Shown piece by piece: positions 44,127 through 53,683 of a stretch of 64,000 bases of DNA. Source of the stretch: Terramyces sp. JEL0728 (lineage: Eukaryota; Chytridiomycota; Chytridiomycetes; Rhizophydiales; Terramycetaceae); NCBI GenBank assembly GCA_027603945.1, contig JADIIU010000032.1, positions 62,001-126,000 on the forward strand, given 5' to 3'. The notes beneath the pieces were generated by a model. That model saw nothing but the letters and a program-made list of their open reading frames with translations. It was not told the origin of the DNA and did no database searches. Position 1 is the stretch's first letter. Each line of letters opens with the position of its first letter. The translations under genes and the position numbers were made by a program.

Positions 44127-45861
44127 TTATTCGTCAACTGCATCTTCACCATCTTCTTCAAATGCTTCTTCAAATATTTCGATTGGTTCAGCAGCTTGAA
44201 CGGACACTTGATACAAACGCAACAATGGCTTTACTGGATCACGCATCAAAATGAATTTTCCATCAGACAAACGGTCAAAGCAAATATCTGCAAATGCTTT
44301 AATAATGCCCCATCCATTTCCAATATTGAAATTGATTTGTTCAGAGAAATCTTCAGGTCTCAGCAAAGTCGTTCCCAAAATTAGATGTCTCTTTCTGTCT
44401 CTAGTAGATGATCTACTGACAAAACCTAAACGCATGTAATCGCAGCCGGCCAAAATAGCTTCAGTGGTCCATCTGGCAAGCTTGTTGCTGTTATTTTTCA
44501 TTTCAGATGCAATTACGGCACCTCTTTGGGTATCCAACTTGGATGTCCAATCTGGAGCACCTCCAGACCCAACAGCTCGAGCATCAAATTCATTCAAAGC
44601 AACCACCTTGACGAATTGAGTATCGTTGACTGGATACGTAGAGTCAACAATGTCATCAATTGGTTCTGAAGATGCCCCTTTGCCACTCATCGCAGCATCC
44701 AATTTAGTTCTAGCGTAAAGGGTAATACCGTCGAGATCCCACTTTCTATACCGGAACGCTGCAGATGGTGCTTCTGCTGCCGCACCCTGCATAAACGGAT
44801 GCGGATGGGAAAATATAACTCTGGTACTATCGTTTACAACTTGTTGAGAAAAGCCTCTATTGATTTGAGTTGCTTCTGACGCCAATGCTTCATGAGAGTT
44901 GATATTCGTGTCCTTTTCCGTAGATTCAACTGGGGTCTCTGCAGCGTTTTCGTTGACAGTATTGTAATCTAGATTAAAGAAAAGATACCCAACACACCAC
45001 TTGAGCGTTTATCGAAAATTAACTGGTTACCTTTTTTGGATATAATGATATCCCAAGAGTAAACGGATCTCGGTGAGCACATCAGTGCAGCCAAAACAGT
45101 ATCCGTAGCAATAATTGTTTTTTGAGTTTCATTTTCTGCCAATTCCTTCAAAATAGAGTCATCAGAAGCAGTTGGATTTAAGAAAGTCTTTGTGGTTGGA
45201 GCAAGTTTCTTTGGAAGTTTGGTGGATACTTTATCGTAGGATTTGTCGTAGTAATTGAGGGAGCCGTGAATAGCACTAGATATTAATTCGAAAAAAAATA
45301 TGGATCAGGAATATTAATACTCTCTAATTGTCTTCATCAATTCAAGAGTGCAAGGATAATACTCATCATATCCACAGTGTATACGTACATATCTTCAGCA
45401 CCTTCCATGTAAAAAGATAAATCCGCCATTCGGAAAAAGTCCAATTCATCAATCAATTTCCACGAATCTTTAACTTTAATAGAAGTTTCCCTAGCTTTAG
45501 GTTGCTTTTCAGTATATCGGACAACTTTCTTTAAAAGCGGTTGTTTTTGCAATGATTTTGCTTTTAATGATTTCATTCCAAATTTACCCGCTGAAGCACG
45601 ATCAACCACAGAGAATGAAGCGTCTTCTTGGGTCGGATGGTAATTAAATGGGGTTGGGGTTGGGATATCCATTTGGTGTCTCTTTTTTTGGACATTGGTG
45701 GTACTTTCCTTTGTTTCTGCAGTTGCAGTCCAATCTGCGATTTTCCCCAATCGCTCGCTCTTGTTGAATAGAACAAACGGCATTCCCATATCGTTATATA
45801 ATTCCTTGCTTGGACCCCATCCTTCTGCATTGTCGTTGATTGTAAGTTCGTTTTTAGTCAT
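44127..45861 (-). CDS. EIF3D: Translation initiation factor 3 subunit D
   Basis: Three exons; introns 45388-45276 (113 nt, carrying a snoRNA candidate) and 44988-44969 (20 nt); 533 residues. Family pieces: GWGPSKELYNDMGMPFVLF, RLGKIADWT, AEDIAIHGSLNYYDKSYDK (seen only after the long intron is removed), SVYSWDIII, ALNEFDARAV, KLDTQRGAVIASEMKNNS, LARWTTEAILAG, HLILGTTLLRPEDF and an acidic C-terminus. eIF3d is the cap-binding subunit of eIF3; it is absent from budding yeast and present in fission yeast and basal fungi. The first ATG in frame follows TTTCAAGAA. Upstream lies ATTTTCACTTTTTGGA, like the CDK9 promoter. Confidence 0.93.
45299..45376 (-). ncRNA. Candidate C/D box snoRNA inside the eIF3d intron
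   Basis: Within the 113-nt intron, reading the minus strand: C box ATGATGA at 45369-45363, a C'-like TTGATGA at 45340-45334 preceded by a D'-like TTGA, and D box CTGA at 45308-45305. The sequence before C (TGTGGA) pairs with that after D (TCCATA) as a 6-bp terminal stem with one G-U. Size about 78 nt. The 17 bases before D, AGAGAGTATTAATATTC, are the likely guide. All elements sit at the expected spacing for a 2'-O-methylation guide processed from the spliced lariat. The rRNA target is not identified. Confidence 0.65.
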
Positions 45862-46495
45862 TTCTTGAAATTTTTTTTTCTCCAAAAAGTGAAAATGATG
45901 ATAGCAATCAACCTCTTGATATCCATGAAAGGGTTATATATTCACACTGTTTGATTCACTTTTTATTCTTGAATTGCAGGTAGCATTTGGCAGTCCTGTT
46001 CAGTGCTAGCTCTGATTCTGAATTTTAATCTGTTTGTGAGAACCAGTCTCATTGAAGACTTTTAAACCTTGCCTTAACCTCAATTTCAGTCACTTGCTAG
46101 TCGATTGGTATTCTGTTGCAAGGATATGAAAGAGGATACATCTTGGTGTGGTTAATATGCCATATTGTATAAAGACAAATCACAGATCCAAATATCGATG
46201 GTCATTGACAAGGAGCGTCAATTGACGATCCACCTGGCTGGTTTGTATGAGTCTGTGTTGTAGATCACAATTTCGCTATATCCGTGTAAATAAACTAGAA
46301 ATACAAGCACCAGTTCGCCCTATCCTTATTCGCTAAATTGAAAAAAAGTTATATACTCACTGCCAAGGATGGTTAATTTGCAAAAAAAAGCAGTCAAGCT
46401 GTGGGAGAATTGCTGAATATTTTCGTGTTGGCGTCAGAGCCACACACCACCATTCATATGAAATCTTTACCAATTTTATTCCTACAAGTTCACAA
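45862..46495. other. Intergenic region between divergent genes
   Basis: 634 bases between eIF3d (minus) and the small gene at 46496. It holds the ATTTTCACTTTTT box beside eIF3d. No long frame, no repeat and no convincing RNA gene; an isolated C-box-like ATGATGA near 45893 lacks a matching D box and stem. Confidence 0.4.
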
Positions 46496-46679
46496 ATGTC
46501 AGACCAAGAAACCAGAAAGGTGTTTTATAATTAATTTAAAGATAGCTTTTACCATGGCCGTCATGCTAAATCTGACTAAAGCAAGGATTGACTATCCACA
46601 GGTAAATCGCCTAAATCCAACTGAGCGTACTGCGGCTATTGCGCTGCTGGATTTACACCGCTCAATTAATAAACACTAG
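46496..46679 (+). CDS. Tiny protein A of a tandem paralog pair (53 aa)
   Basis: Two exons, 46496-46519 and 46542-46679, flank a 22-nt intron (GTGTTTTATA...ATTTAAAG). The product opens MSDQETRKIAFTMAVMLNLT and continues KARIDYPQVNRLNPTERTAA, ending LLDLHRSINKH. It matches the gene at 47327: same eight-codon first exon, same intron position and phase, and aligned cores IAFTMAVMLNLTKARI / IALTLGIMLNIAKAKI and ALLDLH / ALLKLH. The conservation of exon structure and sequence shows both are real genes. Predicted all-helical; no known family recognised. Confidence 0.72.
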
Positions 46680-47326
46680 TATACCATTTATGTTTTTGAG
46701 AGTTGCAATTGATGGCATATCCTGAATTTTCGAAATAGTATTTTGCATGCAGCAGAAGTATGCGAGATCCATTATTTGGCCGCAGTTGCGTATTTTCTGG
46801 GTATGGATAGTTGCACAAATAAAAAGTGATTGGCGCCTAAACGTGAATTGGTGGTTGACAATTTCGTGGTTGAACTTGTCCCAGCCAATGCTTGTGACCT
46901 TAAGTAACACAAAGTATATTAAAAGGTACGTGCTCCCATGACAAGAACTGGCACCTAAGGGAATAGAGATCAATTCTGATTTTCAAATCTATCTGATCGG
47001 AACACAAAAAAGCGGTAAGTGGAAAACACTAATCACAACATAATATGTGATTAAAAATGGTCGCCTGTCCGACGTCAATGTAGAGGTCAATTGCGGTCAC
47101 TGTCTCTATTCTATGTTAGTCTGCATAATATTCACTAATCGCGAAAATACTGTTGGTGACAGTTTTTTTTGGATAAACTGGCTTCGGATTTAATCTTGCC
47201 AACATCAACGTATACTGGACAACTTGACATTATCAATAGAAAATTGCCCACAAAAACATATTTTTAAACCAGCAAAAGTTCCTTTGACTAAATATTCTTT
47301 ACTAAATTTTTTTAACCAACACTCAC
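46680..47326. other. Spacer between the tandem paralogs
   Basis: 647 bases. On the minus strand a frame of about 100 codons (46662-46973) starts only at a TTG and contains FTFRRQSLFICATIHTQKI; it overlaps the end of paralog A and I could not link it to an ATG exon. It may be a decayed or spliced gene, or chance. Nothing else recognised. Confidence 0.35.
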
Positions 47327-47494
47327 ATGGCAGACCGAAAAATCCAAGATGTAGTATTATTCTAATTTCAGATTGCTCTTACTTTGGGTATAATGTTGAA
47401 TATAGCTAAAGCCAAGATCTATCAGAATCATGGTCCAACCACTAGAGAGGAGCTGGCTGCCACAGCACTATTGAAATTACACGGTTTACAATAA
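47327..47494 (+). CDS. Tiny protein B of a tandem paralog pair (48 aa)
   Basis: Two exons, 47327-47350 and 47372-47494, flank a 21-nt intron ending TTCTAATTTCAG. The product opens MADRKIQDIALTLGIMLNIA and ends ALLKLHGLQ. The intron sits after codon eight in phase 0, exactly as in paralog A at 46496. If the intron were kept, an in-frame TAA would stop translation. Two helices are likely, the second after GPTTREEL. Function unknown. Confidence 0.72.
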
Positions 47495-47745
47495 AGTTAC
47501 TTTTTGTATATAGTTTTATTTTGTGGTATCGCCCAATGGAACTATCTACAACTTGGTGCCAACGTTCTTGAATATTCTTGGTGTCACAATCTCTGGCGAT
47601 TCGTATTGTATTACCACACCCCCAACTTGTAATTTGAAACCCAACCTCATTAAGTTGATGGACGCAGATAAACCTCAACGAGTCTACAAGGGCAGATTTG
47701 AAATATTCAAGAAAGCAATAGTTAATAAAGCTAGGTTCAAAGTAT

Positions 47746-49277
47746 TTATTCAGACTGAATATAGAACAACATGTAGGGCTGTCTGTCACTTTGTTGGCCA
47801 ACTACAGCTTCCTCTTCAATATCAGTAACATTGGTATCATCAAATCGATACCAAGACTTGTTCTGACGCAGTATATCACACGTATAATGGCCACCCTGTG
47901 CAAAATTTCCATGATGGTTTACAACTAATGTTAGAAACGACATACTGGCAAATAATTTGTATGGAGGTATAGTGGATCGGTTTGTCGGTGACATTATTTC
48001 TTTTGGAAGTTTGAGAATAGGAGGAATATCAATATGCTTGAATATTTTCAGCGTTTTGGCTTTAGAGACATCATAGACGAATCTCTTCAGAGTAATGATA
48101 AGTACAGGTGGTATGTTTTCGATAAATGATTGTTTAGTGGTCGGAGAGTTGCTGGTTGAATTGAAATCATCAAGGATTTCTTGTAAAGTGCTAGTAACAA
48201 TTGCATCTTGCAGAGTTGCGATTTTCTGCGACTAATATTAAAAATGCTTACTGAGATGTCGAGCTGCAATGTTTGGAATGGTTCCAGTGTGATAGACTCT
48301 TTTGAATTTCCAGATTTCACAACCGATCTGTGCCTTCCGCCAAATATTCTAGTCATTTGAGACGGTTGGTGTTCAGTTCTTTGCGCGACTACAGTCTTGT
48401 TCTTTTTTCCAACCTCTTTCCAGTCATCTGTTGGCTGCTCAATCTCAGCATTTGGCTTGTCAATTGTTTTCAGTAATTCTTCATGCAATCCATCCAATAA
48501 AAATACCATAAACTCCTCCGCATCTTCTTGGCGGCCTCTTAACACTTCAATATTTGTTTGGCTTTTAATTGCTTCATAAACGTAATTGGCAGCGAATGCA
48601 AAGTCTGATTAATAAAATAATACCATCTTCTGTAGGTGTAACATCCTGCGAAATATGAAACTCTGCAATGAATTCAATGCTAATGTTAACGTCTTTTACA
48701 TTGCATCAATGATTGGAGTTTTTGTTTTTAAATTTTTTGGTAGTTTTGAAACTGCAGAAATAAAATTATAAAATGGAGGGCAGTATACTAATGGCTGTAA
48801 TATAGAATTCATAAAACACATGTTTCCGTTATTGATTAATCCACGAGGTCTAATTGATGGCGCTAGTTCCGCGACGTTTACGATCTTTAAAGGATCTATT
48901 ATGAGAGTCAAATACCAATATTTGCAGGCGCAACTTTTTTAATAATTGGCTTTGGTGCAGGTTTTGGTTCTGGTGCATCTGAATTCTTTAGCACTGATGA
49001 CCAAAGTGTAGATGGTGGTTTTTCCTTTTCTTCCGGCTTTGATGAATCGATCGCACTTGGTATTGAGCCAAACACTATTGTATTTGGCTTCCTTTGGTGT
49101 TTTTCTGATGCTTTATTTGTCCAGGGTAAGACTGGTTTTGTGATTTTGTCTACAGGAAAGTATGTTTGTCTGTCAACTTTTCTAATGTTTCCAAATTTGA
49201 ATTTTCCGTACAAATCTCGCAACTATCGTTAGTTTGATTCATACTTCCTGTTGGGGAATTGGAATGACATTCACCAT
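47746..49277 (-). CDS. UBP3: Ubiquitin-specific protease of the USP10/Ubp3 type
   Basis: Seven exons; introns 49244-49223 (22), 48915-48896 (20), 48699-48680 (20), 48623-48605 (19), 48251-48232 (20) and 47945-47925 (21); 469 residues. A linker N-terminus precedes the catalytic core: RPRGLINNGNMCFMNSILQP with the active Cys, RQEDAEEFMVFLLDGLHEEL, PPVLIITLKRFVYD, the His box NFAQGGHYTCD and RFDDTNV. This order and the short insert region match USP10/Ubp3, which with G3BP/Bre5 frees proteins from ubiquitin and acts in ribophagy and transport. The Cys box has GNMC where most USPs have GNTC. The start exon is eleven codons (ATG at 49277), found by the intron upstream of the main frame. Confidence 0.9.
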
Positions 49278-49508
49278 TGGAAAATAAGGGAAAATTTTTT
49301 AGTCATAGGGCTGAATTAATCTTAATTTGAACTCGAATTTCATTATGCAATCCTTTGGTTATGTATCAGGTATTCATTGAGGATGCTTCTGTTTGAACCC
49401 GCTGAGGACATTAATTAGAAACCCGAGGGTACTCATTCAATAGAATCCATCGACTACAATATCCAAGAATGTACGTGAGGTAGATAATTTTATTGTTATA
49501 TGGGAAAA

Positions 49509-50001
49509 TTATACAACAGTTCCGGCAGCTGAAGCAATTTTAGGCCAGATATCAGCGCATTCCTTTCCAACAGGTCCAGTGATAGCAGATCCTTTCATTT
49601 CACCTTTTGGGTTAACAATTACACCGGCATTATCTTCAAAGTAAAGGAAGACACCGTCTCTTCTGCGCCATGCCTTTCTTTGGCGGACGATAACAGCTGG
49701 GTGAACTAGAATTATTTAATTGATTACCCTTCTTTCTTAAATCTGGTTTCCCCTTCTTTACGGTTGCCAAAACCATATCACCGACTGCACCAGCAGGTAA
49801 ACGAGACAATCTTCCCTTGATACATTTAACTGCCATAATGTATAAGTTTTTAGCTCCAGAGTTATCTGCGCAGTTCATGACTGCACCAACTGGCAAACCG
49901 AGGGTCATACGTAATTTGGTTCCTGTTGCTCCTGATCTTCCTAACTGTTAGAATCTGAACATTTATTTAATTGAAGTTTAATCCATACCTCTTGTTGACA
50001 T
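49509..50001 (-). CDS. RPL23: Ribosomal protein uL14 (RPL23)
   Basis: Three exons; introns 49988-49941 (48 nt) and 49727-49706 (22 nt); 140 residues, the family's usual length. Sequence: [60 protein letters not shown], and after the second intron [20 protein letters not shown] ending GTVV. uL14 contacts the subunit interface and 25S rRNA. The first intron lies after 13 coding bases and is one of the few long introns here, as in many fungal ribosomal-protein genes. Divergent from eL27 with 155 bp between. Confidence 0.96.
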
Positions 50002-50156
50002 TGGTCTTTAAAAAAGTGAAAATCCCAGTCCTTGTTTTTTCGACCTTGTTTTTTTTCAAGCATCTGAGAGCCAATTAAATTCTCCGGGTCATGTGATTTT
50101 TCAAGATTTTTTTGCAGGTAACCTCAGTTCGATTTTTTACCTTTACAAACAACAAA
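50002..50156. promoter_or_regulatory. Shared promoter of the uL14-eL27 divergent pair
   Basis: The 155-base spacer has T-rich and A-rich tracts, TTTTTTCGACCTTGTTTTTT followed by TTCAAG, GTGATTTTTCAAGATTTTTT, and near uL14 the box TTTTCACTTTTTT (minus strand). TTTTCGACCTTG followed by a T run and CAA recurs upstream of LSM14 (near 21933); ATTTTCACTTTTT recurs before CDK9 and eIF3d. Confidence 0.55.
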
Positions 50157-50651
50157 ATGGTTAAATTCTTACAGAACGGAAAGGTAGAAAAAGCAACAAA
50201 TGGAGGAGAATATTGCCATTTGAATATCAGGAACAGTGCTAACCGTAGGTTGTATTACTCTTGCAAGGACGTCAAGCCGGAAAGAAGGCAGTCATTGTTA
50301 AATCCTATGAAGAAGGAACCAAGGAACGCCGTTACCCACACGCAATCGTTGCAGGTATCGAACGTTACCCACTTAAAATCACAAAGTCAATGGGAAAAAA
50401 GAAGGTAGCAAAGCGTTCCAAGGTCAAGCCATTCGTTAAAGTTGTCAACTTCAACCACGTCATGCCAACTCGTTATTCTATCGATATTGATGCTAAGCAA
50501 GTTGTTACTGCTGATTCATTCAAAGAACCAACCCAACGTATCGCTGCTCGCAAAGCAATTAGAAAATTATTTGAAGAACGTTACAACAGCGGAAAGAACA
50601 AATGGTTCTTCCAAAAGTTACGTAAGTTATTAGTTGATTTTAGGCTTCTAA
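50157..50651 (+). CDS. RPL27: Ribosomal protein eL27 (RPL27)
   Basis: Three exons; introns 50184-50248 (65 nt) and 50622-50643 (22 nt); 135 residues. It opens [20 protein letters not shown], continues [40 protein letters not shown] and [19 protein letters not shown], and ends [11 protein letters not shown] after the last intron. All are eL27 signatures. The first intron follows codon 9 and is longer than the usual 20 nt; it has no snoRNA boxes that I can see. The last intron leaves only two codons and the stop. Confidence 0.96.
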
Positions 50652-50917
50652 ATTCATTTTCAAATTGGACTTTTTGATTATGTGATATACGATATTCAAT
50701 ATTACAATTTAGTTTTGCACTGTGTTTTTAATGAGTTGTGTTACTTGAGAATCTCCTTTTATCAGATTAGATGTCGCCGACCAGACAGACGATCCAGCAT
50801 AGCTCTTACGTAAATTAGGGATCCAGCTACTACAGATGAAACTCGGCTATTGCAATCCTAATTTCTCTGGAGCTAATCATTCACGAAAACAAAAACAAAT
50901 TAATGAAACAAAACAAT

Positions 50918-51870
50918 CTATTTCCTTTTCTTTTGGCGCAAAGATTGACCACTGCCACTAAATCTTTCCGGTTCTTGTTCAGTATCAGATCTCAATGGAA
51001 CCACTTTGTAACCAAAGTACAGCTTCCCTTCCGGTAAAACCAGAGCATTTGGCACCTTGTTTTCTTTTACTGTTTCGCCAGTAGATGTATTGTACATTGA
51101 ATCGCCAGTCTTGTTATTTAGTCGTTGCCCTTGGCCGTCGAATGATTTGAATCCTGACTCTTCTTTGACTGTGTGCTCACTTATAGATGTTGCGGTAAAC
51201 TTTGCTGCCGGTTTATTGTATGTTGGTTCAACATATCCCTTTGGTGCTGCAAAATCAACCTATATTAACATCTGGTACTTCCAAATCCGTTTCAATGATT
51301 GAAATCCCCTTGTCCGAAGGTTTGGTTTCCATTACAAGGATATCATACAGTGTATCATTATAGCTGATTGTAATGATATCGCCTTGAGTCAAACAGGAAA
51401 AGAATCTGAAGGCTTGTTCCAGTACTGCCTTAGGATCGGAGATATCTAGGAAATTTACTGACTGTGGTTGGATTTTTACAAACTTTCCTAGTGCTAATGA
51501 AGTATTTTCAATTTCAATTACTTCTCCTTCTTCAATTCCTAATGTTGCGAGCATCTATATTAGCAAAAATCACCCAGCGAGGCAAATAGCATCTTCCCTC
51601 TTCAGCAATGAATTCCAACACACCAGCGTGAGTAGAGAGTCCCAATTTTTTATTTTTCAGCTCAAATAGCATTGGGTATTCGATATGTAATTGAGACAGA
51701 CGCTGTAGAGATGATGGGGGTAGGATAACTAGGTTATTCTCTATTTACTCTTTCCTCCGAAATTAACATTTTCCCTCTCCTTCCCTGGCATCATTGCGAT
51801 AGAGAAGCATCTGAAACTGGCTACCTTTGGATTAAATAAGAGGTACGAATTTGTTTTGAAAATGGAACAT
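50918..51870 (-). CDS. UFD1: Ubiquitin fusion degradation protein UFD1
   Basis: Five exons; introns 51846-51825 (22), 51748-51729 (20), 51573-51555 (19) and 51278-51260 (19); 290 residues. Pieces: FVASFRCFSIAMMPGKEREN, GGKVILPPSSLQRL, EYPMLFELKN, AGVLEFIAEEGRCYLPRWML, KIQPQSVNFLDISDPKAVLE, FFSCLTQGDIITISYNDTLY, DLEVDFAAPKGYVEP. UFD1 with Npl4 is the adaptor of Cdc48/p97 for ubiquitylated substrates in ER-associated decay. The C-terminus is disordered and basic (RQKKRK), as usual. The first exon is only eight codons; the ATG follows a spliced join to the conserved FRC motif. Confidence 0.94.
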
Positions 51871-52614
51871 TATAGATTACAGGAAAGTTTGTTGGAAAAC
51901 CCTGGAAGGCATCCCGCCATCAAACGGAAACCAAAACCGATCGTACCAAGTTGGACTACACACAAGTACGCTCAATTAATTTTAGTATCTCAAATGTAAA
52001 ATAATGTGCTCAGTTATATGACATTCGACATTATTCGAAGCATCAGACTTCCTTCACGATCGCCCGTCATAATAATCATCACAGCACCATTAGAAAAGCA
52101 TTTGCAAACAGCAACAAATCCTCAGACAAGGCTGAAACTATTTTGCATGCATTCAACAGGACAATTAAGTGTTCAGTTATTTGGCATTCGCATCTTCACT
52201 GGAACAAATACTTGCTGTTTGCACTTGCTTTTTCAAATGTTGAAATTTTTTTTTCTTGCAAGGGATTATAAAGTGTTCCAAGCCGCACCATAGCCTTTTA
52301 TGATTCAAGCTGGTGGGGATGGTTATATCGGCACGTTACTTATGCTGAAAGTAACGCCGATATGGATAAAAGAGATTAATATCCGGGACGAACCTTGATA
52401 TTTCAAAATACCAGCCCGCAACAAGCAGATCCGGCGAATTTTCAATAGATCTAAGCATGCGAGCAAAATACTCTAATAGCCCGTTAAATTTAATTAATTT
52501 TGAATGTTAATCTGAGTTTAATTGCTGATCATTAGCAAACGCGAAGCCACGTCTTAACGTATTGGCAACAATAAACAATTAAAAGTTCTCATAGATCCAA
52601 CTATCATTCGACTA
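51871..52614. other. Long spacer between UFD1 and the cyclin gene
   Basis: 744 bases, the longest gene-free stretch in the window. A plus-strand frame at 52006-52293 starts at a non-ATG codon and has no family likeness. A strong hairpin lies at 52325-52363. AT-rich runs precede the cyclin start. Both promoters must lie here; a structured RNA gene is possible. Confidence 0.4.
52325..52363 (+). repeat. Inverted repeat able to form a 15-bp hairpin
   Basis: ATATCGG-CA-CGTTACTT pairs with AAGTAACG-CCGATAT across a seven-base loop (ATGCTGA): an 8-bp and a 7-bp stem separated by a two-base bulge. It lies mid-spacer, far from either gene end. Confidence 0.7.
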
Positions 52615-53663
52615 ATGCTATCACAATTATCTTCTAGTTCTATCGCCAGCTCTTCCAGGCATTCTTCTCAGTTTTTTCCAAAGCCGTCAGATCATTTCTC
52701 AGATACAGATTATCAAGAATACGGCCAAGAAATGCTCGAGTGGTTACTAAAGATAGAAGTAACTTGATATTAATATAAGCGACGTACTATTCCCGATCCT
52801 AAATACTTTGATTTGCAGCCAGAAATAAATTGGAAGATGCGCAAGACGTTATTTATATGGTTAATTCAAGTAACTCAAGAATTTGGTCTTCAAACAGACA
52901 CTTTATACCTCACCTTTAATTTAATAGATAGAATGGGAACAAGAGTCCAAATTGGTCAAAGGCAGTATCAACTCGTTGGACTAACGTGTTTGTGGATTGC
53001 CAGCAAGTCGGAAGAGAACCACGGCAAGACTCCAAATATTAAGAAACTCATGTACATGTGCTGTCACACTTACCGCGAATTGGATTTTATACAGATGGAA
53101 AGGTTTGTCCTGGTGGAACTAGGATTTTACCTTGGACACGTCTCTTCTTTTCAGTTCATGCAAATCTACTCCAAAATGTGGATGATTCAGCCAAACTCTA
53201 AAATTATGGGTGTTGCCAAGTACTTGGTGGAATTAGCAAGCTTAAACCGCAAATGTCTAGGGGTATTACCTTCTGTCGTTGCAAAGACGTGTTTACACTT
53301 GGCCTATTTGATTGTCGAAGGCAAGCCGTTGCCAAATCTGAATACCACGGAAAACATGACTTTGAAATTGATATATGAATGTTTGCGAGCTCCACCAGGA
53401 CAATTAATCAAAAAGGTTGCATTAGGCTAATTTAGTTTACAAGCAGAGAACATGGACAGGCCAGTCTTATTGTTCAAAGATATAACGACGACACTATCAG
53501 CAAGCAGTTTGTCCTTCAAAACGGGTTGCTGACACCGCCAAAGGAGGATGTTACAAGAGCTGATTTTCAATTTGATCCTGCAGTCGGCTATTCGGTTGGG
53601 TTTGGCTATAGGAAATGGGTACCCGGCGTGACTGAAGGCCATCCTATTTTCGGATGGAATTAA
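52615..53663 (+). CDS. Mitotic (A/B-type) cyclin
   Basis: Three exons; introns 52759-52779 (21) and 53416-53435 (20); 335 residues. After a Ser-rich N-terminus comes the cyclin box: PDPKYFDLQPEINWKMRKTL, FIWLIQV, TDTLYLTFNLIDRM, QLVGLTCLWIASKSEE, then a C-terminal cyclin fold with LGVLPSVVAKTCLHLAYLIV. QPEINWKMR is typical of B-type mitotic cyclins that bind CDK1. No classical RxxL destruction box is clear in the short N-terminus. The last exon carries a Gly/Pro/Trp-rich tail (PGVTEGHPIFGWN) that I cannot assign. The stop is 20 bp from the convergent UsgS-like gene. Confidence 0.87.
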
Positions 53664-53683
53664 TAATTAATAATAAACTTAAT

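Noticed and set aside
45890..46030. A C-box-like ATGATGA near 45893 upstream of eIF3d as a second snoRNA
   Set aside because: No D box at a fitting distance and no closing stem; the nearest CTGA lies more than 100 bases away.
46662..46973. Minus-strand frame of about 100 codons between the tiny paralogs
   Set aside because: It begins at TTG only, no ATG exon could be joined by a plausible intron, and it overlaps paralog A; kept only as a note in the spacer entry.
52006..52293. Plus-strand frame in the UFD1-cyclin spacer
   Set aside because: Non-ATG start, no motif, and composition of spacer; no intron-exon signals around it.
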